Source of the DNA: Aliterella atlantica CENA595
Lineage (GTDB): Bacteria; Cyanobacteriota; Cyanobacteriia; Cyanobacteriales; Chroococcidiopsidaceae
Length of the DNA stretch: 64,000 nucleotides
Reading direction: 5' to 3'
Assembly: GCF_000952155.1 (NCBI RefSeq)
Contig: NZ_JYON01000012.1
Location: forward strand, 85,311 to 149,310
The notes beneath the pieces are model-generated. The model saw only the letters and a program-made list of their open reading frames with translations, searched no databases and was not told where the DNA came from. The stretch's first letter is position 1, and every line of letters begins with the position of its first letter. Below, in pieces: positions 1 to 8,378 of this stretch. Made by a program: the position numbers and the translations under genes.

Positions 1-101
1 AAGCTAACGTCGGTTTGAATCGCAAAATGCTGGCGCAAATGGCAGTGCTAGATCCAGCAGGTTTTAGCAAAGTTGCCGAAATGGCTGCTCAATCTAAGTA
101 A
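1..101 (+). CDS. rplT: 50S ribosomal protein L20, C-terminal end (partial)
   Basis: The first 101 bases, read in the frame starting at base 3, encode the last 32 residues of ribosomal protein L20, including the conserved stretch GLNRKMLAQMAVLDP. The stop codon TAA shares its last base with the ATG of the next gene (TAATG). L20 binds 23S rRNA and is needed for assembly of the large subunit. The gene begins upstream of the window; it is usually found after infC and rpmI, which cannot be seen here. Confidence 0.9.
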   Translation, partial: ANVGLNRKMLAQMAVLDPAGFSKVAEMAAQSK

Positions 102-937
102 TGCAGAACGAAGGCAAAAGGCTACTATGTTTCCTTATTGCTTTCTGTTTCTGGTGTTTTAGTTTTTGTTTGCCAAGTAGCGCCGCCGAACTTAAAGAAA
201 TTCAGCGGCGAGGCTACCTGACTATTGCCGTTAAAGACAACTTGCGTCCTTTGGGATTTAGGGATGCAAGCGGCAATCTGCAAGGGTTAGAAATTGATAT
301 AGCCAAGCGTTTGGCATCAGATATATTAGGTAAACCCGATGCAGCTAAGTTGCAACCAGTACAAAATCGCGATCGCTTGCCGTTAGTTTTTGAAAATAAA
401 GTAGATATTGCTATTGCTGATATTACAGCTACCGAACCTCGCGCTAGGTTAGTTAGCTTTAGCTTGCCGTACTATTTTGACGGTACTGGTTTAGTTACTA
501 AAAATGCTGTTATTAATAGGTTGAACGATGTCACTAGAAGTAAAATTGCGGTATTAAATGGCTCTAGTACCATCGCTAGCGTGCGCTATTTGCTACCACA
601 GGCGCAACTTGTTGGCGTTAACTCTTATCAAGCCGCACGATTTCTTTTAGAGGCTAATGGTGCAGATGTTTTTGCTGGGGATGCTAGCGTATTAGCGGGT
701 TGGGTGCAAGAGTATCCGCAATATCGATTGCTTGCGACATTGATTGGTGCAGAAGCTTTGGCAGTAGCTATGCCTAAAGGCTTGCAGTATGATGAACTGC
801 GACAGTTAGTTAATAATGCGATCGCTCTTTACGTTGCAGATGGTTGGATAGAGCAAAGATTGAGTTATTGGGGTTTGCCTAATCCTACTGCTGGATTAAG
901 AAAACAGGGAAAAAGTCAACCTAACTCCACTTCCTGA
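101..937 (+). CDS. Periplasmic amino-acid-type substrate-binding protein (SBP_bac_3 family)
   Basis: This 278-residue secreted protein belongs to the family-3 solute-binding proteins that capture polar amino acids or similar small ligands for ABC importers. A signal peptide spans residues 1-29, with a long hydrophobic core and an SSAA/E-like cleavage site. The mature part opens with the family pattern LKEIQRRGYLTIAVKDNLRPLG and keeps the lobe-1 motif G-LEIDIAK. No permease or ATPase lies beside it, so it is either an orphan binding protein or works with transporters encoded elsewhere. The start overlaps the rplT stop by one base, which suggests co-transcription by read-through. The ligand cannot be told from sequence alone. 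Confidence 0.82.
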   Translation: MQNEGKRLLCFLIAFCFWCFSFCLPSSAAELKEIQRRGYLTIAVKDNLRPLGFRDASGNLQGLEIDIAKRLASDILGKPDAAKLQPVQNRDRLPLVFENKVDIAIADITATEPRARLVSFSLPYYFDGTGLVTKNAVINRLNDVTRSKIAVLNGSSTIASVRYLLPQAQLVGVNSYQAARFLLEANGADVFAGDASVLAGWVQEYPQYRLLATLIGAEALAVAMPKGLQYDELRQLVNNAIALYVADGWIEQRLSYWGLPNPTAGLRKQGKSQPNSTS

Positions 938-985
938 TTGGGAGATGGCAATATGGTAAAAGAATAAAACTACAATTTAATTGCA

Positions 986-1516
986 ATGGATAATAGTCTA
1001 CCAATTGCTTATTTATCGATTTTACTACTTGTCCTGCTTATTGCTGGGATTGTAGTCTTTCGCCAAGTGCTAAAAACTCGTAAAACTGAAAATAATTTGG
1101 GGCGGCTGCAAAAAAAACTCAACAATGAAAAGGGTACAGTCCAAGAGTATTACGAGCTAGGCAGCATTTACCTAGAGAAAAAATTGTACGCCCAAGCGAT
1201 CGCTTTATTCCAAAAAGCCCTCAAAGCAGCAGAACAAGAAGAAGAAAATGTTGCCCCTATTTATAATGGTTTGGGCTATGCTGCCTTTTGCCAAGAACAA
1301 TACGACTTAGCAATACGCCATTACAAAGACGCTTTGAAGCTTAAACCTGATTATATTGTTGCCCTCAATAACTTAGGTCATGCTTACGAGAAGAAGAATT
1401 TAACAGCACCAGCTTTAGAAACTTACGAGCAAGTGTTAAAAGCTCAACCTAACAACGTTACAGCCAAGCGACGGGCTGAAACTATCCGCAAGCGGCTAGT
1501 TACCAGTAACCAGTGA
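986..1516 (+). CDS. TPR-repeat membrane-anchored protein
   Basis: The protein has 176 residues: one N-terminal transmembrane segment (about 6-26), then roughly three tetratricopeptide repeats (about 53-160). Typical TPR signatures are visible, such as YYELGSIYLEKKLYAQAIALFQKAL and YIVALNNLGHAYEKKN. Such proteins are scaffolds for protein-protein contacts, and the anchor would place the TPRs at the face of the plasma or thylakoid membrane. The last codons and the stop are written in CCAGTGA-type heptamer repeats, so the C-terminus (TSNQ) is repeat-encoded. A strong terminator follows. The specific partner is unknown. Confidence 0.75.
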   Translation: MDNSLPIAYLSILLLVLLIAGIVVFRQVLKTRKTENNLGRLQKKLNNEKGTVQEYYELGSIYLEKKLYAQAIALFQKALKAAEQEEENVAPIYNGLGYAAFCQEQYDLAIRHYKDALKLKPDYIVALNNLGHAYEKKNLTAPALETYEQVLKAQPNNVTAKRRAETIRKRLVTSNQ

Positions 1517-1537
1517 CCAGTGACCAGTGACCAGTTA
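1503..1537 (+). repeat. Heptanucleotide tandem repeat (STRR-like, CCAGTGA type)
   Basis: Five head-to-tail 7-mers (CCAGTAA, CCAGTGA three times, CCAGTTA) overlap the stop codon of the TPR gene. Short tandemly repeated repetitive sequences of this kind are well known in cyanobacteria. Related units recur at 6538-6550 and in opposite orientations at 15962-16229. Confidence 0.8.
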
Positions 1538-1546
1538 AGAGATAAT

Positions 1547-1581
1547 AAAAAACCGACCCTATTGGCAAAAGTCGGTTTTTT
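1547..1581. terminator. Bidirectional intrinsic terminator
   Basis: An 11-bp perfect inverted repeat (AAAAAACCGAC / GTCGGTTTTTT) has a 13-base loop and T-runs on both strands. It lies between the convergent TPR gene (+) and psbY (-) and can terminate both. Confidence 0.8.
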
Positions 1582-1605
1582 AGCTTAAAAATGGCGATTT
1601 TTTGC

Positions 1606-1725
1606 TTATTTATTTAAAAAGCCTTGGATCTGCCGAATTGCGGCGGGAGCTATATTAAAGATTGCCCAGCTTGCTGCCGCAATTACTGGTAAAAGAACTA
1701 TAGCCACGCGAAAATCAATATCCAT
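1606..1725 (-). CDS. psbY: Photosystem II protein Y (PsbY)
   Basis: This 39-residue ORF has the family pattern: start [14 protein letters not shown], a single transmembrane helix (about 7-26), then the conserved tail [17 protein letters not shown]. PsbY is a low-molecular-mass photosystem II subunit in the thylakoid membrane, close to cytochrome b559. A GAGAGAGGA stretch sits 9 bases upstream of the ATG as ribosome binding site. The gene is monocistronic and converges on the TPR gene with a shared terminator. Length and motif agree with known PsbY sequences. Confidence 0.93.
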   Translation of the reverse strand: MDIDFRVAIVLLPVIAAASWAIFNIAPAAIRQIQGFLNK

Positions 1726-1836
1726 CTGTTGTCGTCCTCTCTCAAATTTAGAGATTTAAGTTTTTTTGAGTTGTTCTCATTTTTTATTTTTAGCTGAAAC
1801 AGGCAAATAAGCCATACTTAGGACCAATAAATGTTT

Positions 1837-2370
1837 TTAATTAGTCGTAGTAACAAATCCTAGATCCGTACCATTACCAGCATGAACCAAAGCTAACTTT
1901 TCGTAACGCTGGGCGTGGACGATAAGTTCGGCGGCTTCCTCCTTTGAAACTTCGCGCAGGCGCTTTGCTGGAACGCCTACAACTAAAGAATAAGGTGGTA
2001 CATCTTTACTCACAACGGCTCCAGCCCCGACAATACTACCAGTTCCTACCCGTACGCCATCGAGTAGTATAGCGCCAATACCAATTAGGCAACCGCGTTC
2101 GACATAAGCAGAATGAATCACAGCGCGATGCCCGACTGTAACATAATCTTCTAAAACAGTTGGTTTACCAGGATCGCCGTGTAAAATTGCTCCGTCTTGA
2201 ATATTAGTACATTCACCAATTTCAATGCGCTCTACGTCGCCTCTAATTACCGCTCCGTACCAAATATTAACGCCTGCGGCTACTTTGACTTGACCGATAA
2301 CAGTTGCATTTGCCGCCACAAAAGCAGCTTGGGAAAGATCGCAAAGGGGAAAATAAGACATAATGGACAC
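1837..2370 (-). CDS. Gamma-carbonic-anhydrase-like hexapeptide-repeat protein
   Basis: This 177-residue left-handed beta-helix protein is built of hexapeptide repeats such as IWYGAVIRGDVERI and GIGAILLDGVRVG. Three histidines (H64, H81, H86) have the spacing of the zinc ligands of gamma-class carbonic anhydrases. It resembles the stand-alone YrdA/CaiE group and lacks the RubisCO small-subunit-like repeats of CcmM. Activity is not assured: many members are inactive or have other acyl-related roles. It is a single gene on the minus strand. A second in-frame Met at residue 4 is an alternative start. Confidence 0.83.
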   Translation of the reverse strand: MSIMSYFPLCDLSQAAFVAANATVIGQVKVAAGVNIWYGAVIRGDVERIEIGECTNIQDGAILHGDPGKPTVLEDYVTVGHRAVIHSAYVERGCLIGIGAILLDGVRVGTGSIVGAGAVVSKDVPPYSLVVGVPAKRLREVSKEEAAELIVHAQRYEKLALVHAGNGTDLGFVTTTN

Positions 2371-2562
2371 AGATAGAATAGCAGATATACTTTCCAGTAA
2401 GATTAGAAAAACTCAAGCCATGCAGCGCTTTAAGCACAATAGTACAGTGCTACACTCCTAGTAGGCAGCAGTGCAGCCCAAAAGTCATGTATTTTTGGGG
2501 TAAGAGTGTCAACACAAAACTACTGGTGCTAGTAATGGCAGAATTATGCTGATTTGCACTAC

Positions 2563-3072
2563 ATGATCGACTCAGGCTTTCAATACCCAATTTTTGGTCC
2601 AGAGATTCAGTGTCCCCACTGTCGGCAATCTGTTCCGGCGCTGACACTTACAGACACTTACCTATGTTCGCGTCATGGTGCATTTGAAGCCGACCCCAAA
2701 ACCGGAGAATTGATTCATCTCCAATCTGGTCGTCACTGGCGCAGATGGAATAATGAGTGGTACAGGCAACATACTCATCCTGACGGGATCAGATTTGAAA
2801 TTCATGAAGCTTTAGACCGCCTATATACGCAAGGTTATCGGGCAACGCGTGTAATTGTTGCTAGGCGCTACCAAGATTTGATTAGCGGCTATTTAGAACG
2901 CAGTACGCCTTGGCGCGGACAATCAGATCAATCGCGTCCCAAGCTTTACGGCTTACCAGTGGAGTTTAGCCCTGACCCTCAAGAAGAGCCATGCTGGGAA
3001 GTAATTAATTTTGACTTAGAAAAAGAGCCAGGTGTCCCAGTCCGTTACCCCTATTTCCGCTTATTTGAGTAA
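2563..3072 (+). CDS. Conserved cyanobacterial protein (TIGR02652-like), possible metal-binding
   Basis: The product has 169 residues when started at the ATG (MIDSGFQYPIFGPEI...); an in-frame TTG three codons upstream is less likely. The N-terminus has a CPHC pair followed by C-SRHG, a zinc-ribbon-like cluster. The rest is hydrophilic and conserved in style: HLQSGRHWRRW, THPDGIRFEIHEALDRLY, and a Tyr/Arg-rich segment. I recognise this as a protein family largely restricted to cyanobacteria and of unknown function. The zinc-ribbon reading rests only on the cysteine and histidine pattern. Confidence 0.72.
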   Translation: MIDSGFQYPIFGPEIQCPHCRQSVPALTLTDTYLCSRHGAFEADPKTGELIHLQSGRHWRRWNNEWYRQHTHPDGIRFEIHEALDRLYTQGYRATRVIVARRYQDLISGYLERSTPWRGQSDQSRPKLYGLPVEFSPDPQEEPCWEVINFDLEKEPGVPVRYPYFRLFE

Positions 3073-3139
3073 ATAGTTGCAAATTTGAGTAAAAAACTTC
3101 TAACTCAAAACTCAAACCTAAAAACTCAAACCTATTCTC

Positions 3140-3577
3140 ATGCATCACGCTTCTATTCGGACAGCAAATATTCATAAAGCGATCGCTTTCTACGAACGGC
3201 TAGGCTTTAATGTATGCGATCGCTTTACCACAGGCTACACTTTAGCTTGTTGGATAGAAGGCTTGGGCGGACGCATCGAACTAATCCAAATTCCCCAACC
3301 GCACCCCGCTCCCGATGCTTTTGGTGACGAGCATTATGTTGGCTACTATCATTTGTCGTTCGACCTTACAGAACTAACGCCCGATTTACCTAATTGGCTA
3401 GCAACTTTGCAACAAAGTTTCGCTCAAGCCCACCAACAAGAGCCAGAACAGTATCAGCCACTTAAAATTTTATTAGCACCCGAACAGCAACAAATCGGCG
3501 ATCGCATTTATGAAGTAGCTTTTATTGCCGATACTGATAATTTACCTTTAGAGTTTATCCGTGTTTTGAGTAATTGA
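3140..3577 (+). CDS. VOC-family (glyoxalase/bleomycin-resistance-like) protein
   Basis: This 145-residue protein begins with the vicinal-oxygen-chelate fold pattern MHHASIRTANIHKAIAFYERLGF and contains the second-module acid in LPLEFIRV. Metal ligands would be the N-terminal His, a mid-protein His (YYHLSFD) and the C-terminal Glu. Members include glyoxalase I, dioxygenases and antibiotic-binding proteins; the substrate here cannot be decided. It follows the TIGR02652-like gene by 67 bases in the same direction. A large palindromic repeat begins just after its stop. Confidence 0.78.
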   Translation: MHHASIRTANIHKAIAFYERLGFNVCDRFTTGYTLACWIEGLGGRIELIQIPQPHPAPDAFGDEHYVGYYHLSFDLTELTPDLPNWLATLQQSFAQAHQQEPEQYQPLKILLAPEQQQIGDRIYEVAFIADTDNLPLEFIRVLSN

Positions 3578-3584
3578 CGCGCGG

Positions 3585-3655
3585 ATTTTGGAGGACAGTC
3601 GCGTGCGCGGGTTCCCCGCGTTGAGCGACCTGTCCGGTGAGGAGACCTCCAAAAT
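3585..3655. repeat. Composite palindromic interspersed repeat
   Basis: Nested inverted repeats are visible: outer arms ATTTTGGAGG / CCTCCAAAAT, a middle GACAGTCGC / GCGACCTGTC pair with one bulge, and an inner CGCGGG / CCCGCG hairpin. The sequence resembles the GGTTCCCCGCG-type dispersed palindromes seen in many cyanobacterial genomes. It lies between the VOC gene and the M16 protease gene. A 60-codon antisense frame across it is probably a by-product. Confidence 0.7.
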
Positions 3656-3773
3656 TAGATAGCGCGTTGACCGAGACGAGATTGCCGATCCCCAGGTTGC
3701 TAGTAAAAAGATTAAAGTAGATAACAGCGCTTTCCATAGCTGCTATTGCTGTAAAGACGGTAATAAGTCAAAT

Positions 3774-6536
3774 ATGCTTGCGATCGCAACTTTTTTACGT
3801 CGATATTGCTTTTTATTCTTACTGTTTAGCGTTTGTCTCACTGTGACATTATTTTCTAACACTTCTTTCGCTATATCTAGCCCCTTGAATAATACTCAAA
3901 CTCCGCTCTCTGTAACTGAAAACGTACGGAAAACAGTCTTAGATAACGGTCTAATTGTTCTTACCAAACAAGTAAAAACAGCGCCAGTCGTTACCGTACA
4001 AGTATGGTACAAAATCGGTTCGCGCAATGAAGCCCCAGGAGTAAACGGTATTGCTCACCAATTAGAGCATATGCTGTTCAAAGGTACTACTAGCCGCCCT
4101 ATTCAATTTGGACGCTTGTTTAGTGCTTTAGGCAGCGATTCTAATGCTTTTACTAGCTACGATCAAACGGCTTACTTCGGTACAGTTGAACGCGGCAAAT
4201 TGCGGGCGCTACTGGAATTAGAAGCCGATAGAATGCAAAACGCGCTGATTAATGCCGAACAATTAGATAGCGAAAAGCGCGTAGTAATTTCTGAGTTGCA
4301 AGGCTACGAAAATAATCCCGACTACCGCTTGGGTAGAGCAGTAATGCGAGCAGCATTGCCAAATAGCCCCTATGGTTTAACTGTAGGCGGCACTAAGGCT
4401 GATGTAGAGAAGTTTACAGTAGAACAAGTCAAAAGCTACTATCGCAACTACTACAGCCCAAATAATGCCACGTTAATAATTGTGGGCGATTTTGAGCCAG
4501 AATCTACTTTAGCTACGGTTAAAGAGGTCTTTGGTAAAGTACCTAATGCTCAAAAAGCTGAAGATAGAAAACAGCAAGCAGAAACAAAACCTAATCTAGG
4601 AGCTACAAATAAACAAAAACAGCCAATTGTGCTTAGAGAACCAGGCGCGGCTGCACTTTTGCAAGTAGTATATCCCCTCCCAAATATTAATAATCCCGAT
4701 ACTCCAGCCTTGGATGTCATGAATGGGGTTCTGACAGAGGGACGCAATTCTCGGTTGTATCAAGCGCTAATTGAGACAGGTTTGGCTAGCAATATGAATG
4801 GCTATGCTGCAACCTTAGCTGGTGGCGGGTGGTATAACTTGGAAGTGACAGCAGTACCAGGTCAAGAATTAGCCAAAATTGATGCGGCGGTGCAAAATGC
4901 GATCGCATCTCTCACTACCAAAGGCATAAGTCAAGAAGAACTCGACCGTTCTAAAACTCAACTCAAAGCTTCAGCAATCCTCAATAACCGCGATATTAGC
5001 TCTCAAGCAATGCAGATAGGCTACGACCAGACAACTGCTGGCGACTATCGCTTTACCGACCGCTATTTAGCTGCGATTGACAAAGTAACTGTCAAAGACG
5101 TGCAGCGCGTAGCCACAACTTACCTTGCACCGGAAAAGCGGACTGTAGGCTTATTTGAGCCGACGAAACAAACCGGACAAGCAAGTTCTGGAGGAAGTTC
5201 TACGCAAACATCAGAAAACTTTAGTCCTGGCGCACCTGTAAATCCGGCTGAAGTAGCAAAATACTTGCCACCAATAGATACAGCAGTCCCAACTACTAGA
5301 GCGTTGCCAGAACAATTTAAGCTAGCTAATGGTACGGAAGTATTGCTCTTACCAGACCCTAGTACGCCGACAGTAACGCTAAGTGGCTTTATTAAGGCTG
5401 GGGCGGAATTTGACACGCCAGCAAAAGCAGGACTTGCAGCTTTAACGGCAGATAATTTGTTAAGCGGAACCAAAACTAAAGATGAACTAGCGCTAGCTAA
5501 AGCGTTAGAAGATCGCGGCGCAAGTTTGAACTTTAGAGCCTTGCGTGAAGGCGTAGATATTAGCGGCTATAGCTTGAAAACTGACTTGCCAGTTTTGATG
5601 CAAACTTTGGCTGATATAGTTCAAAATGCTACATTCCCTGAAGAAGAACTTGAATTGAGCAGACAACGCGCTTTATCTAACTTGCAGGTAGAATTAGACG
5701 ATCCAAATCGAGTAGCGCGACGTACTTTTCAACAAGCAGTTTACCCCGAAAATCATCCCTTCCATACTTTTCCCACCGAGCAAAGCCTGAAGAGTCTTAG
5801 CCGTAAGGATGTTATCGCTTTTTATCAAAAACAATATCGTCCCGACCAGATGATATTGACTTTAGTGGGAGATTTCGATCCTAAAGCTGTACGCAATCTC
5901 CTGGAAACTGGGTTAGATAAATGGCAAGCAACTGGTAAACCACCTATCGCTAATTATCCGAAAGTTCCAGAACCAGCAAAAGTTGTCGAACTTAAACCTT
6001 CACTTCCTGGTAAAACTCAAGCAGTTACATTTATCGGCGATCTAGGAATTGAGCGCAAAGATCCGCGTTTCTATGCAGCTTCGGTACTAAATCAAATCGT
6101 TGGTGGCGATACTTTGTCTAGTCGCTTGGGTACAGAAATACGCGATCGCCAAGGTCTAACTTACGGTATTTACAGCTACTTTAGCGCTGGTAAAAACGCT
6201 GGACCATTTGTAGTATCGATGCAAACAGCGCCAGAAGATGCGAGTCGTGCGATCGCTAGCACTCGCGCCCTACTTGCTCAAATTCACGATAAAGGCGTGA
6301 CGGCTGAAGAAGTAGCAGTAGCTAAACGCTCTTTGACAAGCGGTTACAATGTTGCTTTGGCAAATCCCGATGAACTTGCTAGCACAATCTTGATGAATGA
6401 AGTTTATGGATTAAGTGAAGGAGAATTACGCGCTTTTGCAGAGAAAATTCAAGCTGTCACGCTTGAGGATGTAAATCAGGCGGCTAAAGAACTACTGCAA
6501 CCCGATAAATTAGTTATCGTTACCGCCGGACCATAA
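3774..6536 (+). CDS. M16-family zinc metallopeptidase, two-domain, secreted
   Basis: The 920-residue product has an N-terminal signal or anchor (about 8-33), then two M16 modules. The first carries the inverted zinc motif H95-Q-L-E98-H99, with a likely third ligand E174 in VISELQ. The second, inactive-type module starts near residue 500 (LPEQFKLANGTEVLLLPDPST). A low-complexity Ser/Gly/Thr linker (around 465-485) joins them. This architecture matches processing-peptidase/pitrilysin-like enzymes that form a clamshell around short peptides. The export signal suggests the periplasm or thylakoid lumen. Natural substrates are not deducible. Confidence 0.88.
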   Translation: MLAIATFLRRYCFLFLLFSVCLTVTLFSNTSFAISSPLNNTQTPLSVTENVRKTVLDNGLIVLTKQVKTAPVVTVQVWYKIGSRNEAPGVNGIAHQLEHMLFKGTTSRPIQFGRLFSALGSDSNAFTSYDQTAYFGTVERGKLRALLELEADRMQNALINAEQLDSEKRVVISELQGYENNPDYRLGRAVMRAALPNSPYGLTVGGTKADVEKFTVEQVKSYYRNYYSPNNATLIIVGDFEPESTLATVKEVFGKVPNAQKAEDRKQQAETKPNLGATNKQKQPIVLREPGAAALLQVVYPLPNINNPDTPALDVMNGVLTEGRNSRLYQALIETGLASNMNGYAATLAGGGWYNLEVTAVPGQELAKIDAAVQNAIASLTTKGISQEELDRSKTQLKASAILNNRDISSQAMQIGYDQTTAGDYRFTDRYLAAIDKVTVKDVQRVATTYLAPEKRTVGLFEPTKQTGQASSGGSSTQTSENFSPGAPVNPAEVAKYLPPIDTAVPTTRALPEQFKLANGTEVLLLPDPSTPTVTLSGFIKAGAEFDTPAKAGLAALTADNLLSGTKTKDELALAKALEDRGASLNFRALREGVDISGYSLKTDLPVLMQTLADIVQNATFPEEELELSRQRALSNLQVELDDPNRVARRTFQQAVYPENHPFHTFPTEQSLKSLSRKDVIAFYQKQYRPDQMILTLVGDFDPKAVRNLLETGLDKWQATGKPPIANYPKVPEPAKVVELKPSLPGKTQAVTFIGDLGIERKDPRFYAASVLNQIVGGDTLSSRLGTEIRDRQGLTYGIYSYFSAGKNAGPFVVSMQTAPEDASRAIASTRALLAQIHDKGVTAEEVAVAKRSLTSGYNVALANPDELASTILMNEVYGLSEGELRAFAEKIQAVTLEDVNQAAKELLQPDKLVIVTAGP

Positions 6537-6641
6537 CAGTGACCAGTTATTAGTTATCGGGCTAGGCGTGGTGACTTAAACCTTGCGCTCTTGACTGGTA
6601 ATTGATAACTGCTTTAAGGATGTAGTGTCCGCCAAGTTGTA

Positions 6642-6675
6642 GTTGTAGGGGCGGATTGCAATCCGCCCCTACAAC
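6642..6675. repeat. Perfect palindrome with GTAGGGGCGGATT arms
   Basis: A 16-bp perfect inverted repeat (arms GTTGTAGGGGCGGATT) surrounds a 2-base loop, between the M16 protease and map genes. This dispersed palindrome type is frequent in cyanobacterial spacers. It could also act as a transcriptional barrier, but no T-run follows. CCAGT-type heptamers sit just upstream, at 6538-6550. Confidence 0.75.
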
Positions 6676-6770
6676 GGCAATATTAATCAGAAAAGACCGA
6701 GGATAAGTTAATTTAAATATATATTCTGCTAGCTACAGTTGGATATTACTCGCCTAAATTTCTTGCATCC

Positions 6771-7601
6771 ATGAATATTTTTACTGACCTGTTGCCTAAA
6801 ACAATTCAATCGCCCCAACAACCAAAACAACGTAGAGGCATTGAAATTAAGTCCGAGCGGGAAATTGAGATTATGCGACAATCGGCGAAGATTGTTGCTA
6901 CTGTCTTAAAAGAAATATCCGAACTGGTAGAACCAGGGATGACAACAGCCGATCTGGATGCTCATGCCGAAAAGCGAATCAGAGAAATGGGTGCAACACC
7001 CAGTTTTAAAGGCTATCACGGCTTTCCAGGTTCTATTTGCTCCAGCATTAATAATGAAGTCGTGCATGGTATTCCCAGTCCCAAAAAAGTAATTAGGGCT
7101 GGAGATGTTTTAAAAGTAGATACTGGTGCTTATTATCAAGGTTTTCATGGCGACTCTTGCATTACGATCGCTGTAGGCGAAGTTACCCCCAAAGCAGCGA
7201 AACTAATTCGCGTAGCAGAAGAAGCACTATATAAAGGCATCGAGCAAGTTAAAGCTGGTAATTATTTGATGGATATTGCTGGCGCAATCCAAGACCATGT
7301 GTATGCTAAAGGGTTCAAAGTAGTTGAAGACTTTACTGGGCATGGTGTAGGGCGCAATTTGCACGAAGAACCGTCTGTTTTTAACGTCCGCACGCGCCAA
7401 ATGCCTAATGTCAAGCTCAAAGCGGGAATGACTTTGGCAATTGAGCCAATTTTAAATGCAGGTTCTAAATTTACGCGCATTCTTGGCGATCGCTGGACGG
7501 CTGTTACTGTCGATAACTCTTTATCGGCGCAGTTCGAGCATACTGTACTGGTAACAAATGACGGTTATGAGATTTTGACCGATCGCTCTTTATTAGATTA
7601 A
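6771..7601 (+). CDS. map: Methionine aminopeptidase, type I
   Basis: This 276-residue enzyme removes the initiator Met from nascent proteins. The five metal ligands of the pita-bread fold are visible: Asp in [15 protein letters not shown] (two Asp), His in [12 protein letters not shown], Glu in LAIEPIL and Glu in QFEHTVLV. The N-terminus has a short extension of about 25 residues before the core ([18 protein letters not shown]). Cyanobacteria often have several paralogues; this one stands alone and not next to secY/adk, so it is likely an additional copy. Confidence 0.92.
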   Translation: MNIFTDLLPKTIQSPQQPKQRRGIEIKSEREIEIMRQSAKIVATVLKEISELVEPGMTTADLDAHAEKRIREMGATPSFKGYHGFPGSICSSINNEVVHGIPSPKKVIRAGDVLKVDTGAYYQGFHGDSCITIAVGEVTPKAAKLIRVAEEALYKGIEQVKAGNYLMDIAGAIQDHVYAKGFKVVEDFTGHGVGRNLHEEPSVFNVRTRQMPNVKLKAGMTLAIEPILNAGSKFTRILGDRWTAVTVDNSLSAQFEHTVLVTNDGYEILTDRSLLD

Positions 7602-7648
7602 GCAGGATAAGTTGCTGAACGTACTTTCTCAATCAAATTGGTTGCAAT

Positions 7649-8332
7649 ATGTACCTAAGTCCTCAACAATTGGCAGCCCAAATGCCAGATGCAACGCAGC
7701 TTTTGAGTGATGAGCCAGAGATGGAAAGTTCTTTGCACTACAATCAACTGCTGATGTTGGTTAGTTGTTTGGAATGGTTGTGGCGCAACCGAGATGATTT
7801 TTTTGTTGGCGCAAATTTAACTATCTATTTTAGTCGAGAGCAGTTACGCAGTCGCGATTTTCGCGGACCTGACTTTTTTTTAGTTAAAGATACGCCCAAA
7901 CGCGATCGCAATTCCTGGGTAGTGTGGGAAGAATCAGGCAAATACCCAGATTTAATTATTGAATTACTATCAACTTCAACGGCTAGAGTTGACCGGACGT
8001 TAAAAAAAGAACTTTATCAAAATAGGTTTAGAACGCCCGAATACTTTTGGTTTTCCCCAGAAACTTTAGAATTTGCAGGTTTTCGGTTAACTGGTAATAG
8101 GTATCAAGAAATTGTTTCTAACGATCGCGGTCAATTGTGGAGCGAAGTTTTAGACTTGTTTTTGGGTATTGATGCCGGAAAACTGCGTTATTTTGCAGCC
8201 GATGGCACTTTAGTTCCTACACCAGAAGAAGCCGCCGAACAAGAACGCTTGCAAAAAGAAATCGCCCAGCAGCAAGTAGAACAGTTAAAAGCAAGATTGC
8301 GATCGCTGGGAATAGACGATAATTTGATTTAA
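7649..8332 (+). CDS. Uma2-family (DUF820) putative nuclease
   Basis: The protein has 227 residues. It carries the restriction-endonuclease-like core of the Uma2 family: a conserved acidic segment SRDFRGPDFFLVK, then PDLIIELLS, then a Lys-containing helix (TLKKELYQNRF), fitting a PD-(D/E)xK arrangement. The C-terminus (about 185-227) is Glu/Gln-rich and probably coiled. Uma2 genes are strongly expanded in cyanobacteria and their role is unresolved. Two further members occur in this window (33736 and 63415). The next gene, an amidase, starts 46 bases downstream. Confidence 0.8.
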   Translation: MYLSPQQLAAQMPDATQLLSDEPEMESSLHYNQLLMLVSCLEWLWRNRDDFFVGANLTIYFSREQLRSRDFRGPDFFLVKDTPKRDRNSWVVWEESGKYPDLIIELLSTSTARVDRTLKKELYQNRFRTPEYFWFSPETLEFAGFRLTGNRYQEIVSNDRGQLWSEVLDLFLGIDAGKLRYFAADGTLVPTPEEAAEQERLQKEIAQQQVEQLKARLRSLGIDDNLI

Positions 8333-8378
8333 TTCTGCTTTGCTGGTAGACAATAAACAAAACTACCTCAAATTGGGC

